Position numbers and translations under genes: made by a program. DNA of 64,000 bases, taken from positions 1,067,213-1,131,212 of the forward strand of contig CALSQR010000002.1 of NCBI GenBank assembly GCA_943788505.1, in the 5' to 3' direction. Positions 44,501 through 53,627 of this stretch are shown here, piece after piece. This stretch comes from an uncultured bacterium. Its GTDB lineage: Bacteria; Bacteroidota; Rhodothermia; Rhodothermales; UBA10348. Numbering within the stretch: the stretch's first letter is position 1; every line of letters starts with the position of its first letter. The notes beneath the pieces were generated by a model. The model was not told the origin of the DNA. It saw only the letters and a list, made by a program, of their open reading frames with translations, and ran no database searches.

Positions 44501-46356
44501 ATACCGAGTGTGCCTAATCGCACTGTTCCAGAAACAGCGTGCATTGCACCTGGAGCCTCAGCGGCGTCAGGAGTGCCTATGAGTAGCGAGAATGCTTGGG
44601 AAGCGGTCTGAAGCGATACAGGGGCTTTGACGCGCACGCGAACGATCCCCGGCGCTGCCACGAACACAACTTGTTCGATATTGTCTCGGTCATTGATGCC
44701 GGTTGAGGCGGCAGCAAAAGGTTGATCTGGATCAAGGACCCACGGTAAATGCGTTCCACTACCATCCACAACCTCGATGTCCAAGTCATGTACGAGGTTT
44801 GCTGTTCGACTATTTAACTGGTTTGGACGTTCGTCGCCGGCCGGATCCGTCCAGGCCATCGTTACTCGGAAAATGCCTTCTTCCTGAACTGGGATCTCGA
44901 TTTCGAAGGAGCCTCCAGCGGTCACTTCGTTTTCCAGCATCCATACCGGATAGGGCCGAGTGGGGGCAAGACTCTTTTCGGAAATAGCATGCTGCCGTAG
45001 GTGCAAGGCAGCCCGCTCCGCATTCAACTGACCCCACCCAAAACGGTAATCTGGTCCAGGGAATTCACCAGCTTCATCTGCGCTATGGACCAAGAGCCCA
45101 CGAATGGTTGAGGAAAGGGGGATAAAACCTGGAAATTCGCGTTGATAGAGCTCCTGCAGCAAGGCAACAGACCCAGCGACCACGGGGGCAGCCATCGATG
45201 TGCCTGAGGAGGTACCATAGTCCGTGTCTGAGCCGGCCTTGGCCGACAAGAGTTCCGTACCGTTTGCCACGAGGTCTGGCTTGATGCGGCCATCATCAAC
45301 TGGCCCCCACCCGGAAAACGACGTCATAACGACATCGCCCGGCACCTCAACACCCCACGGGGCATCATCCACGGCGCCTACTGTTAGGACATTTTTTGCT
45401 ACGCCTGTATCTCCGATTGTGTCGTACCCATCGCCACCGCCGTCAGCGCCTCGAACGGCATCGGAAAGAACCCATCCCTGATCATAAACATAGTGAGGGG
45501 CACCATCGAGAGGACCCTGTCGGTCCCGCTCATTGCCAGCAGATTTCACGATGACCAAGTGGGCACCGGCATGGGCAATATCATCCCATGCTGCCGCTTG
45601 TGCTCCGTAGAGTCCAAACCGAATATCTTCCCTAGGCGATACAGATGGATCTCCCATCCACCCCCAAAGGCCGTTTCCACGGATATTTGGAGTCCACCCT
45701 AGCGGGTCGCCGTAGCTGTGGTTGGAGACTAGTAGCCCCATTGCTGCAGAACGGGCCATTTCGGCGACATCGTCATTCCAATCATGGCCTTCAATCAGGG
45801 CTTCAGGGGCCATGCCACGCGCTTCCAGCCAATCTCCCGAAGCAACCAATGTGCCGGCCACGTGGGTTGCATGGGTTTGCACGAGGGAAAAAGTATCGAC
45901 ATTCATCACTCGTCCCACTAGCTCGACGTGCGTGGGCAAGGGGTTGCCAGCATCCCACAAGCCGATTACCTGACCGCTACCGGAAAGATCAAGGCCACTT
46001 GTGCCGCCGGCCAAAAGAGGTGTCACTCGCGCCGACGCTGCCGCTTCACGGTTGTGAGTCAGTTTAAGCAAAGGGCGCCCGTTTCGGATGCCGAGCCATT
46101 CTCGCACCGCTCCTGTTGAATCAACAAAGATGCGGGCGCCGCCTTTCGCGGCGATCAGGGAATCCAAGCTCGCAGAAGCTTCGCGAAAGGCGGCGCCCTC
46201 ACGAGATGAAATTTCTAACAGTCGCTCAACATCTGTGTGCTCTCCCAAAATCCTCTGACCGGCATTCTGTTGCCTTGCCTGAACTGGTGCAGCTATGGCT
46301 GCCCACAGAAGAGCAAATAGAAGCAAGTAGCCGGCGAGAGAGATGTCCAGGCGCAT
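41527..46356 (-). CDS. Secreted subtilisin-like S8 protease with T9SS sorting domain
   Basis: 1609 residues; signal peptide 1-27. The S8 catalytic triad is visible: Asp135 in GLWDAGN, His165 in THATHVAGT, Ser387 in GTSSGTSMAAP, with Asn275 in SAGN for the oxyanion hole. A P-domain-like segment, a carboxypeptidase-regulatory-like module (about 605-680), fibronectin-like and cadherin/Ig-like modules (about 1150-1510) follow, and the last ~85 residues form a T9SS domain (VLPTYPQPFTRRATIPFTIP ... VLVFVR). It should digest proteins outside the cell. Divergent from the DUF4249-like lipoprotein. Confidence 0.93.
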   Translation of the reverse strand: MRLDISLAGYLLLFALLWAAIAAPVQARQQNAGQRILGEHTDVERLLEISSREGAAFREASASLDSLIAAKGGARIFVDSTGAVREWLGIRNGRPLLKLTHNREAAASARVTPLLAGGTSGLDLSGSGQVIGLWDAGNPLPTHVELVGRVMNVDTFSLVQTHATHVAGTLVASGDWLEARGMAPEALIEGHDWNDDVAEMARSAAMGLLVSNHSYGDPLGWTPNIRGNGLWGWMGDPSVSPREDIRFGLYGAQAAAWDDIAHAGAHLVIVKSAGNERDRQGPLDGAPHYVYDQGWVLSDAVRGADGGGDGYDTIGDTGVAKNVLTVGAVDDAPWGVEVPGDVVMTSFSGWGPVDDGRIKPDLVANGTELLSAKAGSDTDYGTSSGTSMAAPVVAGSVALLQELYQREFPGFIPLSSTIRGLLVHSADEAGEFPGPDYRFGWGQLNAERAALHLRQHAISEKSLAPTRPYPVWMLENEVTAGGSFEIEIPVQEEGIFRVTMAWTDPAGDERPNQLNSRTANLVHDLDIEVVDGSGTHLPWVLDPDQPFAAASTGINDRDNIEQVVFVAAPGIVRVRVKAPVSLQTASQAFSLLIGTPDAAEAPGAMHAVSGTVRLGTLGISGLNVRLEGPVVRGSRTNNDGIFYIDDLPSGSYQLSVDPSLFSFSPERITVDLPSGQRRFDLEVIPPLQPQRVRTFQSDLLLQSGEQSLAVDVSDVSAGGLYGVELFFSSSQAQTVAGATVSIDTRFDPFVSPWTGTDAATFEELSLSQTLAVDEGSTLKKRIPVIWISGHAPGGNTVRIPYEIRLGGVTGQLLLADTLSWTVRGSDRTGPFPLASLRKAGASFAFPGGSMEIRSSFLDGSEVVAVEAVMVDRFDESMVLARIPMRDTGDLSNDLDYVAGDGIFTGRFYPIIQAEYRLILEAEDEVGNKTRQAMPAYYSSASFSADGDLLFLAEQEASSRTNKNLALLADLGYSASWWETQVRGPMPDADVSHFDWIIAGRHAAPLNSETDISVLANHLGRGGKLHLFAQKPTSSQIAETWLQETVGIETGATARVDSIDGVGPLEGLHMFLGSLSQPRFLTLPPDGEPLLKQGNGILAARVGNVVVSTVSMSSFDKEADSELIMRAFLFEESGDTSFIPAPDTVQVFTSPLVRISGDEAFVSWQRQQWAEFEIEVATDSLFADVFLSQAVRATKFRITGMQRGARYHWRVRAVNPTGVSEWSDRRVVVTPPANKGPFRLTDGGTLELGEGGAVVYLGYSVHFADPENDRMIYSAEVVPAGIVRTELQTFGVVIYPEEPGVARLTFTATDPDGLSDQIEFDVVVVSNTAPTAPGLPANPQYMRPGTEQNWPITDVFDEPDGDSLRFWIFNGDPSVAEASIIDQTLHFAAHKTGTGFVSIRASDGRGASIEQSLHIRVRENTAPELTDLFQGPEFFPGEAASFWLKNHFFDQDEDDLTYELLSSSDNVTDVSIRNDSLFATMGDVGNASFDIRVTDVFGESSDLTLEIAVRLDAVIRVEDSRVPIRFSVLPTYPQPFTRRATIPFTIPVRSHVILDVFDSLGRHQARIIDRRLEPGKHRIDWIPRDLPAGNYYYTLRAGDERGHGVLVFVR

Positions 46357-46527
46357 GACTCAATCAGTAGTGGGTTGTCGACTCACAACCTTCGTTTCAC
46401 CGTCCGGATCCCGTTTCTAACTGCCAGCAGACGGTATTGGGTATTTTAGTAGCCTAAAACCGATTATTGGAGCGAGAAAAGAAAGTATCTTTTCATTCTT
46501 GCTGTATCAGTCTTTCCTCAACACGCC

Positions 46528-47451
46528 GTGTTCACCTACCGTCTCTCGCAGCCTCTCTTTTTTGTCATGCTGGCACTACTTCCCTTGTGGTCTGGCTGCA
46601 GCGATACTGTGATTGATCCATTTGATAATGACGAACGTTACTTCACCGTTTACGGTCATCTAGACCTGCTCCAAACAGAGCATAAACTGCGTGTTATTCC
46701 TATCACGCGGTTTGCAGAATCCATCAACTCAACGACTGCTTTTCAAGCATCGATTGATGCAGAGGTGTACACGACGGATCTGTTTACCGGGGTCAGAACC
46801 CAATGGACGCACAAACTGGAGCCACTAAATGATGGGTCGTATGGCCATGTTTACACGGGCAAGTTTCTGGTAGGCGCCAACAGAACGTATCGCCTCGAAG
46901 TGATCCGTTCTGATGGTAAAATGGCGACAGCGGAAACGCATGTACCCGTAATCAACACTCCCACACTATTCGAGCTAGGACCGGAAGTATTCGAAAACGA
47001 CTCCACGCTAGTTTATCGGGATATCAAGATCCCTGAAATTGCCTCTCCGTGGAATATTAGAGCGATTTACTTATGGGGATCGGGCCCAATCAATCGACGT
47101 ATCTTCGTCCCTTATGGACGACCCGGACACAGAACCGATGATGGCGGCTGGGAGATGCGAATGAACATTTCGGATGATCAGCAAGCCGTCAGAGACAATG
47201 TTCAATGGTCTATCGACCGAGGTCAGATTCCAAATGCAGATACATATAGCCTAACGGCTATGGGTATCCAGATACGCATTCTTGACAAGAACTGGGATCC
47301 ACCTGGGGGTGTCTTCGATCCTGAAATTCTTGCTCAACCTGGCGCGATGTCAAATGTCGAAAATGGCTATGGGTTCTTTGGCAGTGTGGGCTTATATGTC
47401 GAAGAATGGAATGCTACGCATATTTCAACACTACTCGGACATCCATTCTAA
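46528..47451 (+). CDS. DUF4249-like lipoprotein
   Basis: 307 residues from a GTG at 46528; a later ATG (46567) would leave too short a signal. Lipobox LWSGC at about residues 20-24. The body has beta-rich DUF4249-like features: ERYFTVYGHLDLLQTEHKLRVIPITRF, TYRLEVIRSDGKMATAETHVPVINTP and a C-terminal SNVENGYGFFGSVG. In Bacteroidota such lipoproteins often sit by TonB-dependent receptors; none is here. Role unknown. Confidence 0.65.
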   Translation: MFTYRLSQPLFFVMLALLPLWSGCSDTVIDPFDNDERYFTVYGHLDLLQTEHKLRVIPITRFAESINSTTAFQASIDAEVYTTDLFTGVRTQWTHKLEPLNDGSYGHVYTGKFLVGANRTYRLEVIRSDGKMATAETHVPVINTPTLFELGPEVFENDSTLVYRDIKIPEIASPWNIRAIYLWGSGPINRRIFVPYGRPGHRTDDGGWEMRMNISDDQQAVRDNVQWSIDRGQIPNADTYSLTAMGIQIRILDKNWDPPGGVFDPEILAQPGAMSNVENGYGFFGSVGLYVEEWNATHISTLLGHPF

Positions 47452-47558
47452 ACATGTTGAATCAACCTAGGTGTTATGTTCATGATGTAGCCCGATGTAT
47501 CTCCTTGGCAGTTGGCCCGTAGGGAAGGTATATGTCCTGTTAAACGGAGCTCATAAAC

Positions 47559-47627
47559 ATGTCGCTTTTTCGTCGATTATCCTGCGCCCTCAAAAGCCTG
47601 TTTTTCTTCTGGCGCCGAAGTCCTTAG
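47559..47627 (+). CDS. Possible 22-residue small protein
   Basis: In the 297-base gap before the TerC gene there is an ATG frame of 22 codons (MSLFRRLSCALKSLFFFWRR + SP) with GGAG nine bases upstream. It is basic with an aromatic hydrophobic core, as in small membrane-associated peptides. Too short to be sure; the rest of the gap shows nothing. Confidence 0.25.
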   Translation: MSLFRRLSCALKSLFFFWRRSP

Positions 47628-47748
47628 CAACGGTTTGTCACCTGCGCTTCGTATGGATCGAAAGATTGCCGCTCTTACACTTCTACGGCCCCACAAATGA
47701 GTTGTGAAGCAATCCTATATTGGGATAAATTTACCCTGATGGTCCACC

Positions 47749-48498
47749 ATGTTTGACTGGCTTGCTGACCCTAACGCATGGGTAGCTCTTGGTACCCTGA
47801 CCGCTCTGGAAATCGTCCTGGGCGTAGACAATATCGTATTCATCTCAATCCTTGCCGGCAAGCTACCCGCGGCTCAACAGGCACGGGCACGAACGATAGG
47901 TCTTGCCCTGGCGCTCTTTGGACGAGTGGGTCTTCTCTTTTCCTTGTCTTGGATCATGCAGCTGACTGCTCCGTGGATATCGTTGCTCAGTTACGACCTT
48001 TCCGGACGAGATCTCATCTTGGTTGGAGGGGGACTGTTCCTGCTGACTAAAAGCACCAGGGAAATCCACGACAAACTAGAAGGTGAAGAAGAGTCTCACG
48101 GGTCGACAATGGCCGCCAGTTTCGGACAAGTACTTTTTCAAATCCTGATATTGGACTTGGTTTTTTCCTTGGATTCTGTGATCACGGCGGTCGGAATGGT
48201 CGAAGAACTTACCATCATGATTGTCGCGGTGGTCATCGCCATCATCTTCATGATGTTCACTGCCGGGGCCGTATCACGCTTCATTGAAGCGCACCCAACT
48301 GTCAAGATGCTGGCCCTCTCGTTCCTGTTGATGGTCGGGGTTGCCCTGATCGCCGAGGGTGTAGATTTCCACATTCCACGCGGATATATCTACTTCGCGA
48401 TGGCCTTCTCGATCTTTGTGGAAATGCTCAATCTCAAGTTGCGCAAGCCGAGTGGAGAGCCCGTTAAACTGCGTCAGAGCCCCCCATCGGGACTTTAA
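47749..48498 (+). CDS. TerC-family integral membrane protein
   Basis: 249 residues with seven to eight helices. LEIVLGVDNIVFISILAGKLP near the N-terminus and ILDLVFSLDSVITAVGM in the middle hold the acidic residues typical of TerC/Alx/YkoY proteins, which export or exchange metal ions such as Mn2+ or confer tellurite tolerance. No riboswitch or other ter genes were seen nearby. Convergent with the phosphatase gene, 38 bases apart. Confidence 0.92.
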   Translation: MFDWLADPNAWVALGTLTALEIVLGVDNIVFISILAGKLPAAQQARARTIGLALALFGRVGLLFSLSWIMQLTAPWISLLSYDLSGRDLILVGGGLFLLTKSTREIHDKLEGEEESHGSTMAASFGQVLFQILILDLVFSLDSVITAVGMVEELTIMIVAVVIAIIFMMFTAGAVSRFIEAHPTVKMLALSFLLMVGVALIAEGVDFHIPRGYIYFAMAFSIFVEMLNLKLRKPSGEPVKLRQSPPSGL

Positions 48499-48536
48499 CC
48501 CGCTCTAGCCAAATTAGATGATGAGCGGCGCGTGCA

Positions 48537-49736
48537 CTACGAGTCGTGTTTCAGGATAATGAGGGACATATCATCTTCGAGCATGTCGGACTCGTGCTCA
48601 AGCTTTTGCACATGGTTGAAGACACGTTCAACGATATCCTTAGCCGGGCGATGAGCGTGTCTGCGAATCAATTCGATTAGCCCTTTCTCCTCAAACGGAG
48701 TTCCATCTTCGTTCATTCGTTCCGTAATGCCGTCCGTGTAGAGAGCCAGGATGGATCCTATAGGAACGTTTCCGTATCCACGTTGCAGCGGAATATCCGG
48801 GAGGGGACCCATGATCGGACCGGTTGGATCAAGTCGAGCGACAGAATCAGGACAGATTACCAGACACGAAGTATGCCCAGCGTTGGTATACAGGATGCCA
48901 CCATCACGATCGAGCTCACCATAAAAAACGGATACAAAGCGGGTAGAAAACGTGGTCTTGTGCAATACTCGATTCAGTTTCTTCATCGTGTAGAGCATCT
49001 TCATATTGATACCAACACCCATTCGGATCCCCATCAACACATCGCGAACGAGGAGTGCCGCAGGTAAACCATGACCGGAGGCATCCCCGATGGTTAGGCC
49101 CATCAGGCCGTCTTCCAGGTCGATGAAGTCATACAAGTCCCCGCCAACAGCTTCTGCCGGAACGGATTGGGCAGCAATGTCCCAACCGGTAAACGTTGGC
49201 GGACTCGTCGGCAAGAGACTTCGCTGGATGGCGGCAGCTGTTGCCATTTCACTGCTTGCGGCGTCAGATCGGAGTCGGTAGTTGAGGGCAAAACGAGTCC
49301 CATTCAGGCAAAAGGCCAATTCATCTTGAACCCATCCCTCACGGAGGCTAAACATCATGATGTACCGATGCCCGGGAGGCCCATCGATCAAAAAAGCGAC
49401 AAACTGTCCGGCATCGCCTGGTCTAGGCCGATACCAGGCTGGGATTTCGGACGGTGTTTCGAAAAGAAACGACCCGTGCTGAGTCAGCACCTTAACGGCG
49501 GGGTCCGTTCCTTCTAGCCTGGCAGGGAAAACGTCCGATGCTCCCGATACATGCAGTAGTTCATATACGCCAAACAGATCCCTGTAAAGGTGTCCATTGG
49601 CAAATTTGAGCTCTTCGCCGAAAGAAGAACTCAGGTCGTCAAGAATTTGGGGGAGGAGGTTGCTTTGCTCGCCATCACTGGCGATGCTTGCAAGCATCCG
49701 GTCCATTTTCCGATAAAATTGCTTTGGTTCGATCAT
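48537..49736 (-). CDS. SpoIIE/RsbU-type PP2C protein phosphatase
   Basis: 399 residues. The C-terminal half has the PP2C-like SpoIIE domain: AAAIQRSLLPTSPPTFTGWD, AVGGDLYDFIDLEDG, TIGDASGHGLPAALLVRDVL, YTNAGHTSCLV, LALYTDGITERMNEDG and EDDMSLIIL. The N-terminal half is GAF-like in length but not clearly so. These enzymes remove phosphate from anti-anti-sigma factors in partner-switching stress pathways. No anti-sigma partner is nearby. Confidence 0.9.
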   Translation of the reverse strand: MIEPKQFYRKMDRMLASIASDGEQSNLLPQILDDLSSSFGEELKFANGHLYRDLFGVYELLHVSGASDVFPARLEGTDPAVKVLTQHGSFLFETPSEIPAWYRPRPGDAGQFVAFLIDGPPGHRYIMMFSLREGWVQDELAFCLNGTRFALNYRLRSDAASSEMATAAAIQRSLLPTSPPTFTGWDIAAQSVPAEAVGGDLYDFIDLEDGLMGLTIGDASGHGLPAALLVRDVLMGIRMGVGINMKMLYTMKKLNRVLHKTTFSTRFVSVFYGELDRDGGILYTNAGHTSCLVICPDSVARLDPTGPIMGPLPDIPLQRGYGNVPIGSILALYTDGITERMNEDGTPFEEKGLIELIRRHAHRPAKDIVERVFNHVQKLEHESDMLEDDMSLIILKHDS

Positions 49737-49839
49737 CGGGGCGACCTGATGGTCGTAATGCTGGTTTCAGCACGAAGCGTGCGCAGTCAGGGAGAGGTGA
49801 GTCTTCTCCCGTTAGGGTCTACGCCGGCAAAAATACGGA

Positions 49840-51333
49840 TCAGAACGGTGCCGTATCGTCTGGAGATGGAAGAGCCGGGGAATTCGAAGTTCCCGGAACG
49901 TAATCCGTTGGGCCGTAATAAGTTGTCAAATTCTCGAAGCGAGCATACTGATTGACGAAAGCCAAACTCACGTCACCGATGGGTCCGTTACGCTGCTTTC
50001 CGATGATGAGCTCGGCTATTCCTTCGGTTGAGTTACCGTTTTCATCGACCGTAATCCCATAGCGCTCTGCGCGGTAAATAAATGCTACTACGTCTGCATC
50101 CTGCTCGATCGAACCTGATTCCCTAAGGTCTGAGAGTTGTGGGCGCTTGTCGCCACCGCGCGTTTCAACTGCTCGGGAAAGCTGAGAAAGAGCAATCACG
50201 GGCACGTTCAATTCCTTTGCCAGCCCTTTTAGGGACCGGGAGATGTGGGCAATTTCCTGCTCTCTGTTGGAGTTTTTACCCATTCCAGAACCATGCATTA
50301 GCTGGAGGTAATCGACAATGATGATACCGATGTCGTGCTCAGCTTTGAGGCGCCGGCATTTAGCTCGCAGCTCTAAAACAGTCAGGCCCGCTGTATCGTC
50401 AATGTAAATAGGAGCCTCGCTCAGGCGTCCAGCAGCCTTGGCCAAGCGAGGCCAATCATCATCATTTAATCGACCGGTACGAGCAGCCTGGGCGTCGACC
50501 CGAGCTTCCGACGTAAGAAGGCGTTGAGCAAGCTGCCCCGAGCTCATTTCGAGCGAAAAAATTGCTACGCCAGTCGGATTTTCCTTGTCGAGCGCTGCGT
50601 TACGGGCCATGGCCAGCGTAAGAGCAGTCTTTCCCATGGAAGGACGCGCCGCAATAATGATGAGGTCAGAAGGCTGCCATCCACCTGTCATCTCGTCGAT
50701 TCGCTTGAAACCGCTAGGGACTCCGGTGATACCGCCTTCTCGGCCATGGATGGACTCGAGGCGAGTAAGCGTTTCTTTCAACACATCGTGCATCGATGTG
50801 GCTGCCCGTCTAAGCTGTGAGTCAGAAATCTTAAAAAGGTCGCCTTCGGCTTCATCCAGAAGCTCAAACGCATCAGCCGATGGCTCGTAGGCCCGCGTGA
50901 TAACGTTTGTCATCGTTTCGATTAATTTCCGAAGTAATGATTTCTCGGAGATTATGCGCGCGTGGTACTCCACATTAGCGGCTGTATCAACTGAAGCTGT
51001 TAGTTCAGATAGGTAGTAGGTACCACCAATCATTTCAAGCTTTTCGCGCCGCTGCAATTCATCGCCCAGCGTCACGAGATCGACCGGGTTACTTCGTTCG
51101 AAGAGACTCAGAATAGCTTCATAGATCGTGTTGTGGCGATCTGTATAAAACGCTCCAGGTACCAGTATTTCGATGGTCTTGGGAATGGCCTCTCGTTCGA
51201 GCAGCATGGCGCCGAGAACGGACTGCTCCACGTTCATGGCTTGCGGCGGCACCTTGGCACCAGACATCATCGCGGTGGACGGCATGTCACCGGAAAGGGA
51301 GCGGGGAGAGATTTGTGGGAGCATTTCGGACAT
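49840..51333 (-). CDS. dnaB: Replicative DNA helicase DnaB
   Basis: 497 residues. N-terminal domain with PPQAMNVEQSVLGAMLLE; RecA-like C-terminal domain with Walker A IAARPSMGKTALTLAMARN, VAIFSLEMSSGQLAQRLL, Walker B IGIIIVDYLQLMHG and the arginine region PQLSDLRESGSIEQDAD. DnaB is the hexameric helicase at the fork. No intein is present. It lies seven bases downstream of the uracil-DNA glycosylase gene. Confidence 0.97.
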   Translation of the reverse strand: MSEMLPQISPRSLSGDMPSTAMMSGAKVPPQAMNVEQSVLGAMLLEREAIPKTIEILVPGAFYTDRHNTIYEAILSLFERSNPVDLVTLGDELQRREKLEMIGGTYYLSELTASVDTAANVEYHARIISEKSLLRKLIETMTNVITRAYEPSADAFELLDEAEGDLFKISDSQLRRAATSMHDVLKETLTRLESIHGREGGITGVPSGFKRIDEMTGGWQPSDLIIIAARPSMGKTALTLAMARNAALDKENPTGVAIFSLEMSSGQLAQRLLTSEARVDAQAARTGRLNDDDWPRLAKAAGRLSEAPIYIDDTAGLTVLELRAKCRRLKAEHDIGIIIVDYLQLMHGSGMGKNSNREQEIAHISRSLKGLAKELNVPVIALSQLSRAVETRGGDKRPQLSDLRESGSIEQDADVVAFIYRAERYGITVDENGNSTEGIAELIIGKQRNGPIGDVSLAFVNQYARFENLTTYYGPTDYVPGTSNSPALPSPDDTAPF

Positions 51334-51340
51334 GGTCGGG

Positions 51341-52189
51341 TCAGGCCGTCAATTCGTCATACCGGGCGCGCAGTAGCTGCACGTCTTCCCAGGTTGGACG
51401 TTTCCAATTGGAGTTTCTGAGCAGTGCAGCCGGGTGATACGTTACCAGCACCGGTATGCCGTGATAATCATGAAACGTGCCACGCAGTTCCTTTAGGGAT
51501 GTTTGTATCCCCAGAAGGGACGTACCAGACGTTCGCCCAACACACAAGATTAATTTGGGCTTAATTAGGGTTATCTGCTTGTGTAGAATCGGAATATGGG
51601 TCGCAATCTCTTCGGCCAGTGGATCACGGTTGTTCGGCGGACGACTCTTGAGGATGTTAGCGATGTACACATCCTCTCGTTCGAACCCGATGGACTGAAG
51701 AATCTGTGTCAGCAATTTTCCGGCGCGCCCAACAAAGGGTTCGCCCTGTTTGTCCTCCTCTGCCCCTGGCGCTTCACCGATAACCAATAGATCTGCATCG
51801 GAACGACCAACGCCAAACACTGGTTTGATACGTGTCCGATCGAGCTCGATCAACTCGGTTGCTGCCACCCAGGCGGCGACCTCTTCCAAAGAAATGAGAT
51901 CGTGCAATGGGGAATTTTCAGGAATCAGAGTAGCAATCTGCTCATAAACGTCAGGCGTAGCTGCAGAAGATTCAGGCATAGATTCGGGGGAGGGCTCTGG
52001 AGTTGGTTCAAGATGAGCTAATGATCTAGCGGTCTGCGCTTCATCCGGGTCGTCCATAGGGGGAGCAGCAGGTTCTGATTCTGGCCCAAGGGCCTCGATA
52101 TCACCTTCCTTCCCCACATATAGTACATCACCGAACAGGGATATCTGGTGCTCGAAAACGGCGCGCAGTTCGTCGAGTTCAGTCGGCAT
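51341..52189 (-). CDS. Family-4-type uracil-DNA glycosylase lacking Fe-S cysteines
   Basis: 282 residues from ATG 52189 ([16 protein letters not shown]); the frame from 52261 is non-family sequence. An acidic, Pro-rich linker (about 40-90) precedes the core [20 protein letters not shown] then [17 protein letters not shown] and [11 protein letters not shown], the two active-site motifs. Family 4 enzymes hold a 4Fe-4S cluster on four Cys; here the places read AATELIEL (for CxxC), [11 protein letters not shown] (for NxxKCRPPxNR) and EIATHIPIL, with a single Cys in the protein (LILCVG). It should still excise uracil if folding does not need the cluster. Confidence 0.88.
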   Translation of the reverse strand: MPTELDELRAVFEHQISLFGDVLYVGKEGDIEALGPESEPAAPPMDDPDEAQTARSLAHLEPTPEPSPESMPESSAATPDVYEQIATLIPENSPLHDLISLEEVAAWVAATELIELDRTRIKPVFGVGRSDADLLVIGEAPGAEEDKQGEPFVGRAGKLLTQILQSIGFEREDVYIANILKSRPPNNRDPLAEEIATHIPILHKQITLIKPKLILCVGRTSGTSLLGIQTSLKELRGTFHDYHGIPVLVTYHPAALLRNSNWKRPTWEDVQLLRARYDELTA

Positions 52190-52358
52190 GGGAGAACGTG
52201 AAGGGATGGATCGGTCCGTGGATCTGGAATGATTGTAAAGTAAAGGACACAGATCAAGCACGGGGCGAAGAATTCCCCCGTTATGTCAACATCGATTTCC
52301 ACACGATTGTGGAGAACTACACCGTGGACGCTTGATGCGAGCGCCTTCAACGCACACT

Positions 52359-53615
52359 TTACGACGGCAAATAGCCAAGCACGGTGTATTCCAGAATAGC
52401 TTCGGCAACATCCGCTTTCGGTAGCACGGGTAGGGACACCTCCTCACCTGCACGGGAGACAAGCGTCACCTTGTTGGTACCAGGTCCAAATCCAGCTCCT
52501 TCTTCTGTCGGATTATTGAGTACGATCCAATCAAGATTTTTGCGCTTCAGCTTGCCCTTTGCATTAGCTAATCCATCGTCCGTTTCGAGTGCGAAACCTA
52601 CGAGTGTTTGATCAGAACGCTTATTTCGGCCTAAATCAGCAAGAATATCTACCGTTGGCTGTAGCGATAGGCTGAGTGCTTGTCTATCCTTCTTGACTTT
52701 ACCTTCGGCCGGATCAGCGATGGTGAAATCAGCCACGGCAGCCACCATTACCACAACATCTGCGTCTGCATGTTGCATGACGGCGGTGTGCATGTCTGCG
52801 GTCGAGATGACGTCTACCCGCCTGACGTTTTCCGGCTCGGCGAGAGAAGTTGGTCCGCTTACCAAAACCACATCGGCGCCTCGCCGGGCTGCTGCACGAG
52901 CGATTTCATATCCCATCGTGCCACTTGAATGATTCGATATATAGCGGACCGGATCGATGGCTTCCCTAGTGGGGCCCGCCGATATAAGGACTTTTTTTCC
53001 AGCTAGCGGACCACTGACCAATGCCCGCACGCGACTCAGCACCAAGGACGATTCCTCCACAATCGCGGGTGGTTCTGGCAAGCGACCTTGCCCGACAAGT
53101 CCGCTTGCCAGTTCACCATGTTCGGCTTCCATCACATGAACACCGCGTTTGGCCAGCGTCTCCAGGTTGGTCCGAACACTCTCGTGTACATACATATCAT
53201 GATCCATCGCGGGACAGACCAGAACAGGGCATCGCACGGTCAACGCTACAGCTGTCAGCATGGAATCGCATGCGCCGCTTGCAAGTTTGGATAGCGTCTG
53301 AGCAGTCATGGGGGCGACAACAAACAGATCGGCCCATAACCCAAGAGCTACATGCACCGTCCAGGACCCCGACATGTTTTCAGGGAAAATCTCGACATGT
53401 ACCTCGTTCTCTGAAAGCGTTCCTAGCGTCAGCGGCGTCACAAAGCGCGTCGCGCCGGGTGTCATAACGACCTTCACTTCGCACCCCGCCTTCTTGAAGC
53501 CCCGAACGAGTTCCGCTGTCTTGTAGGCTGCAATTCCGCCGCTAACTCCCAGCAGGATGCGGCGTCCTACTAGGCCCAACGTGTCAGACGTGGTTGATGA
53601 TGGCGTGTTGTTCAT
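52359..53615 (-). CDS. coaBC: CoaBC: phosphopantothenoylcysteine decarboxylase / phosphopantothenate-cysteine ligase
   Basis: 418 residues from ATG 53615, a TTG lying two codons earlier. CoaC flavoprotein half: ILLGVSGGIAAYKTAELVR, VHVALGLWADLFVVAPMTAQTLSKLASGACDSML with the catalytic His; the usual ADNLL reads CDSML. CoaB half: ISAGPTREAIDPVRYISNHSSGTMGYEIARAAARRGA and NNPTEEGAGFGPGTNKVTL. Together they make 4'-phosphopantetheine, a CoA precursor. It follows gmk after six bases; rpoZ, often between gmk and coaBC, is absent here. Confidence 0.95.
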   Translation of the reverse strand: MNNTPSSTTSDTLGLVGRRILLGVSGGIAAYKTAELVRGFKKAGCEVKVVMTPGATRFVTPLTLGTLSENEVHVEIFPENMSGSWTVHVALGLWADLFVVAPMTAQTLSKLASGACDSMLTAVALTVRCPVLVCPAMDHDMYVHESVRTNLETLAKRGVHVMEAEHGELASGLVGQGRLPEPPAIVEESSLVLSRVRALVSGPLAGKKVLISAGPTREAIDPVRYISNHSSGTMGYEIARAAARRGADVVLVSGPTSLAEPENVRRVDVISTADMHTAVMQHADADVVVMVAAVADFTIADPAEGKVKKDRQALSLSLQPTVDILADLGRNKRSDQTLVGFALETDDGLANAKGKLKRKNLDWIVLNNPTEEGAGFGPGTNKVTLVSRAGEEVSLPVLPKADVAEAILEYTVLGYLPS

Positions 53616-53627
53616 GTCCAAACGGGT

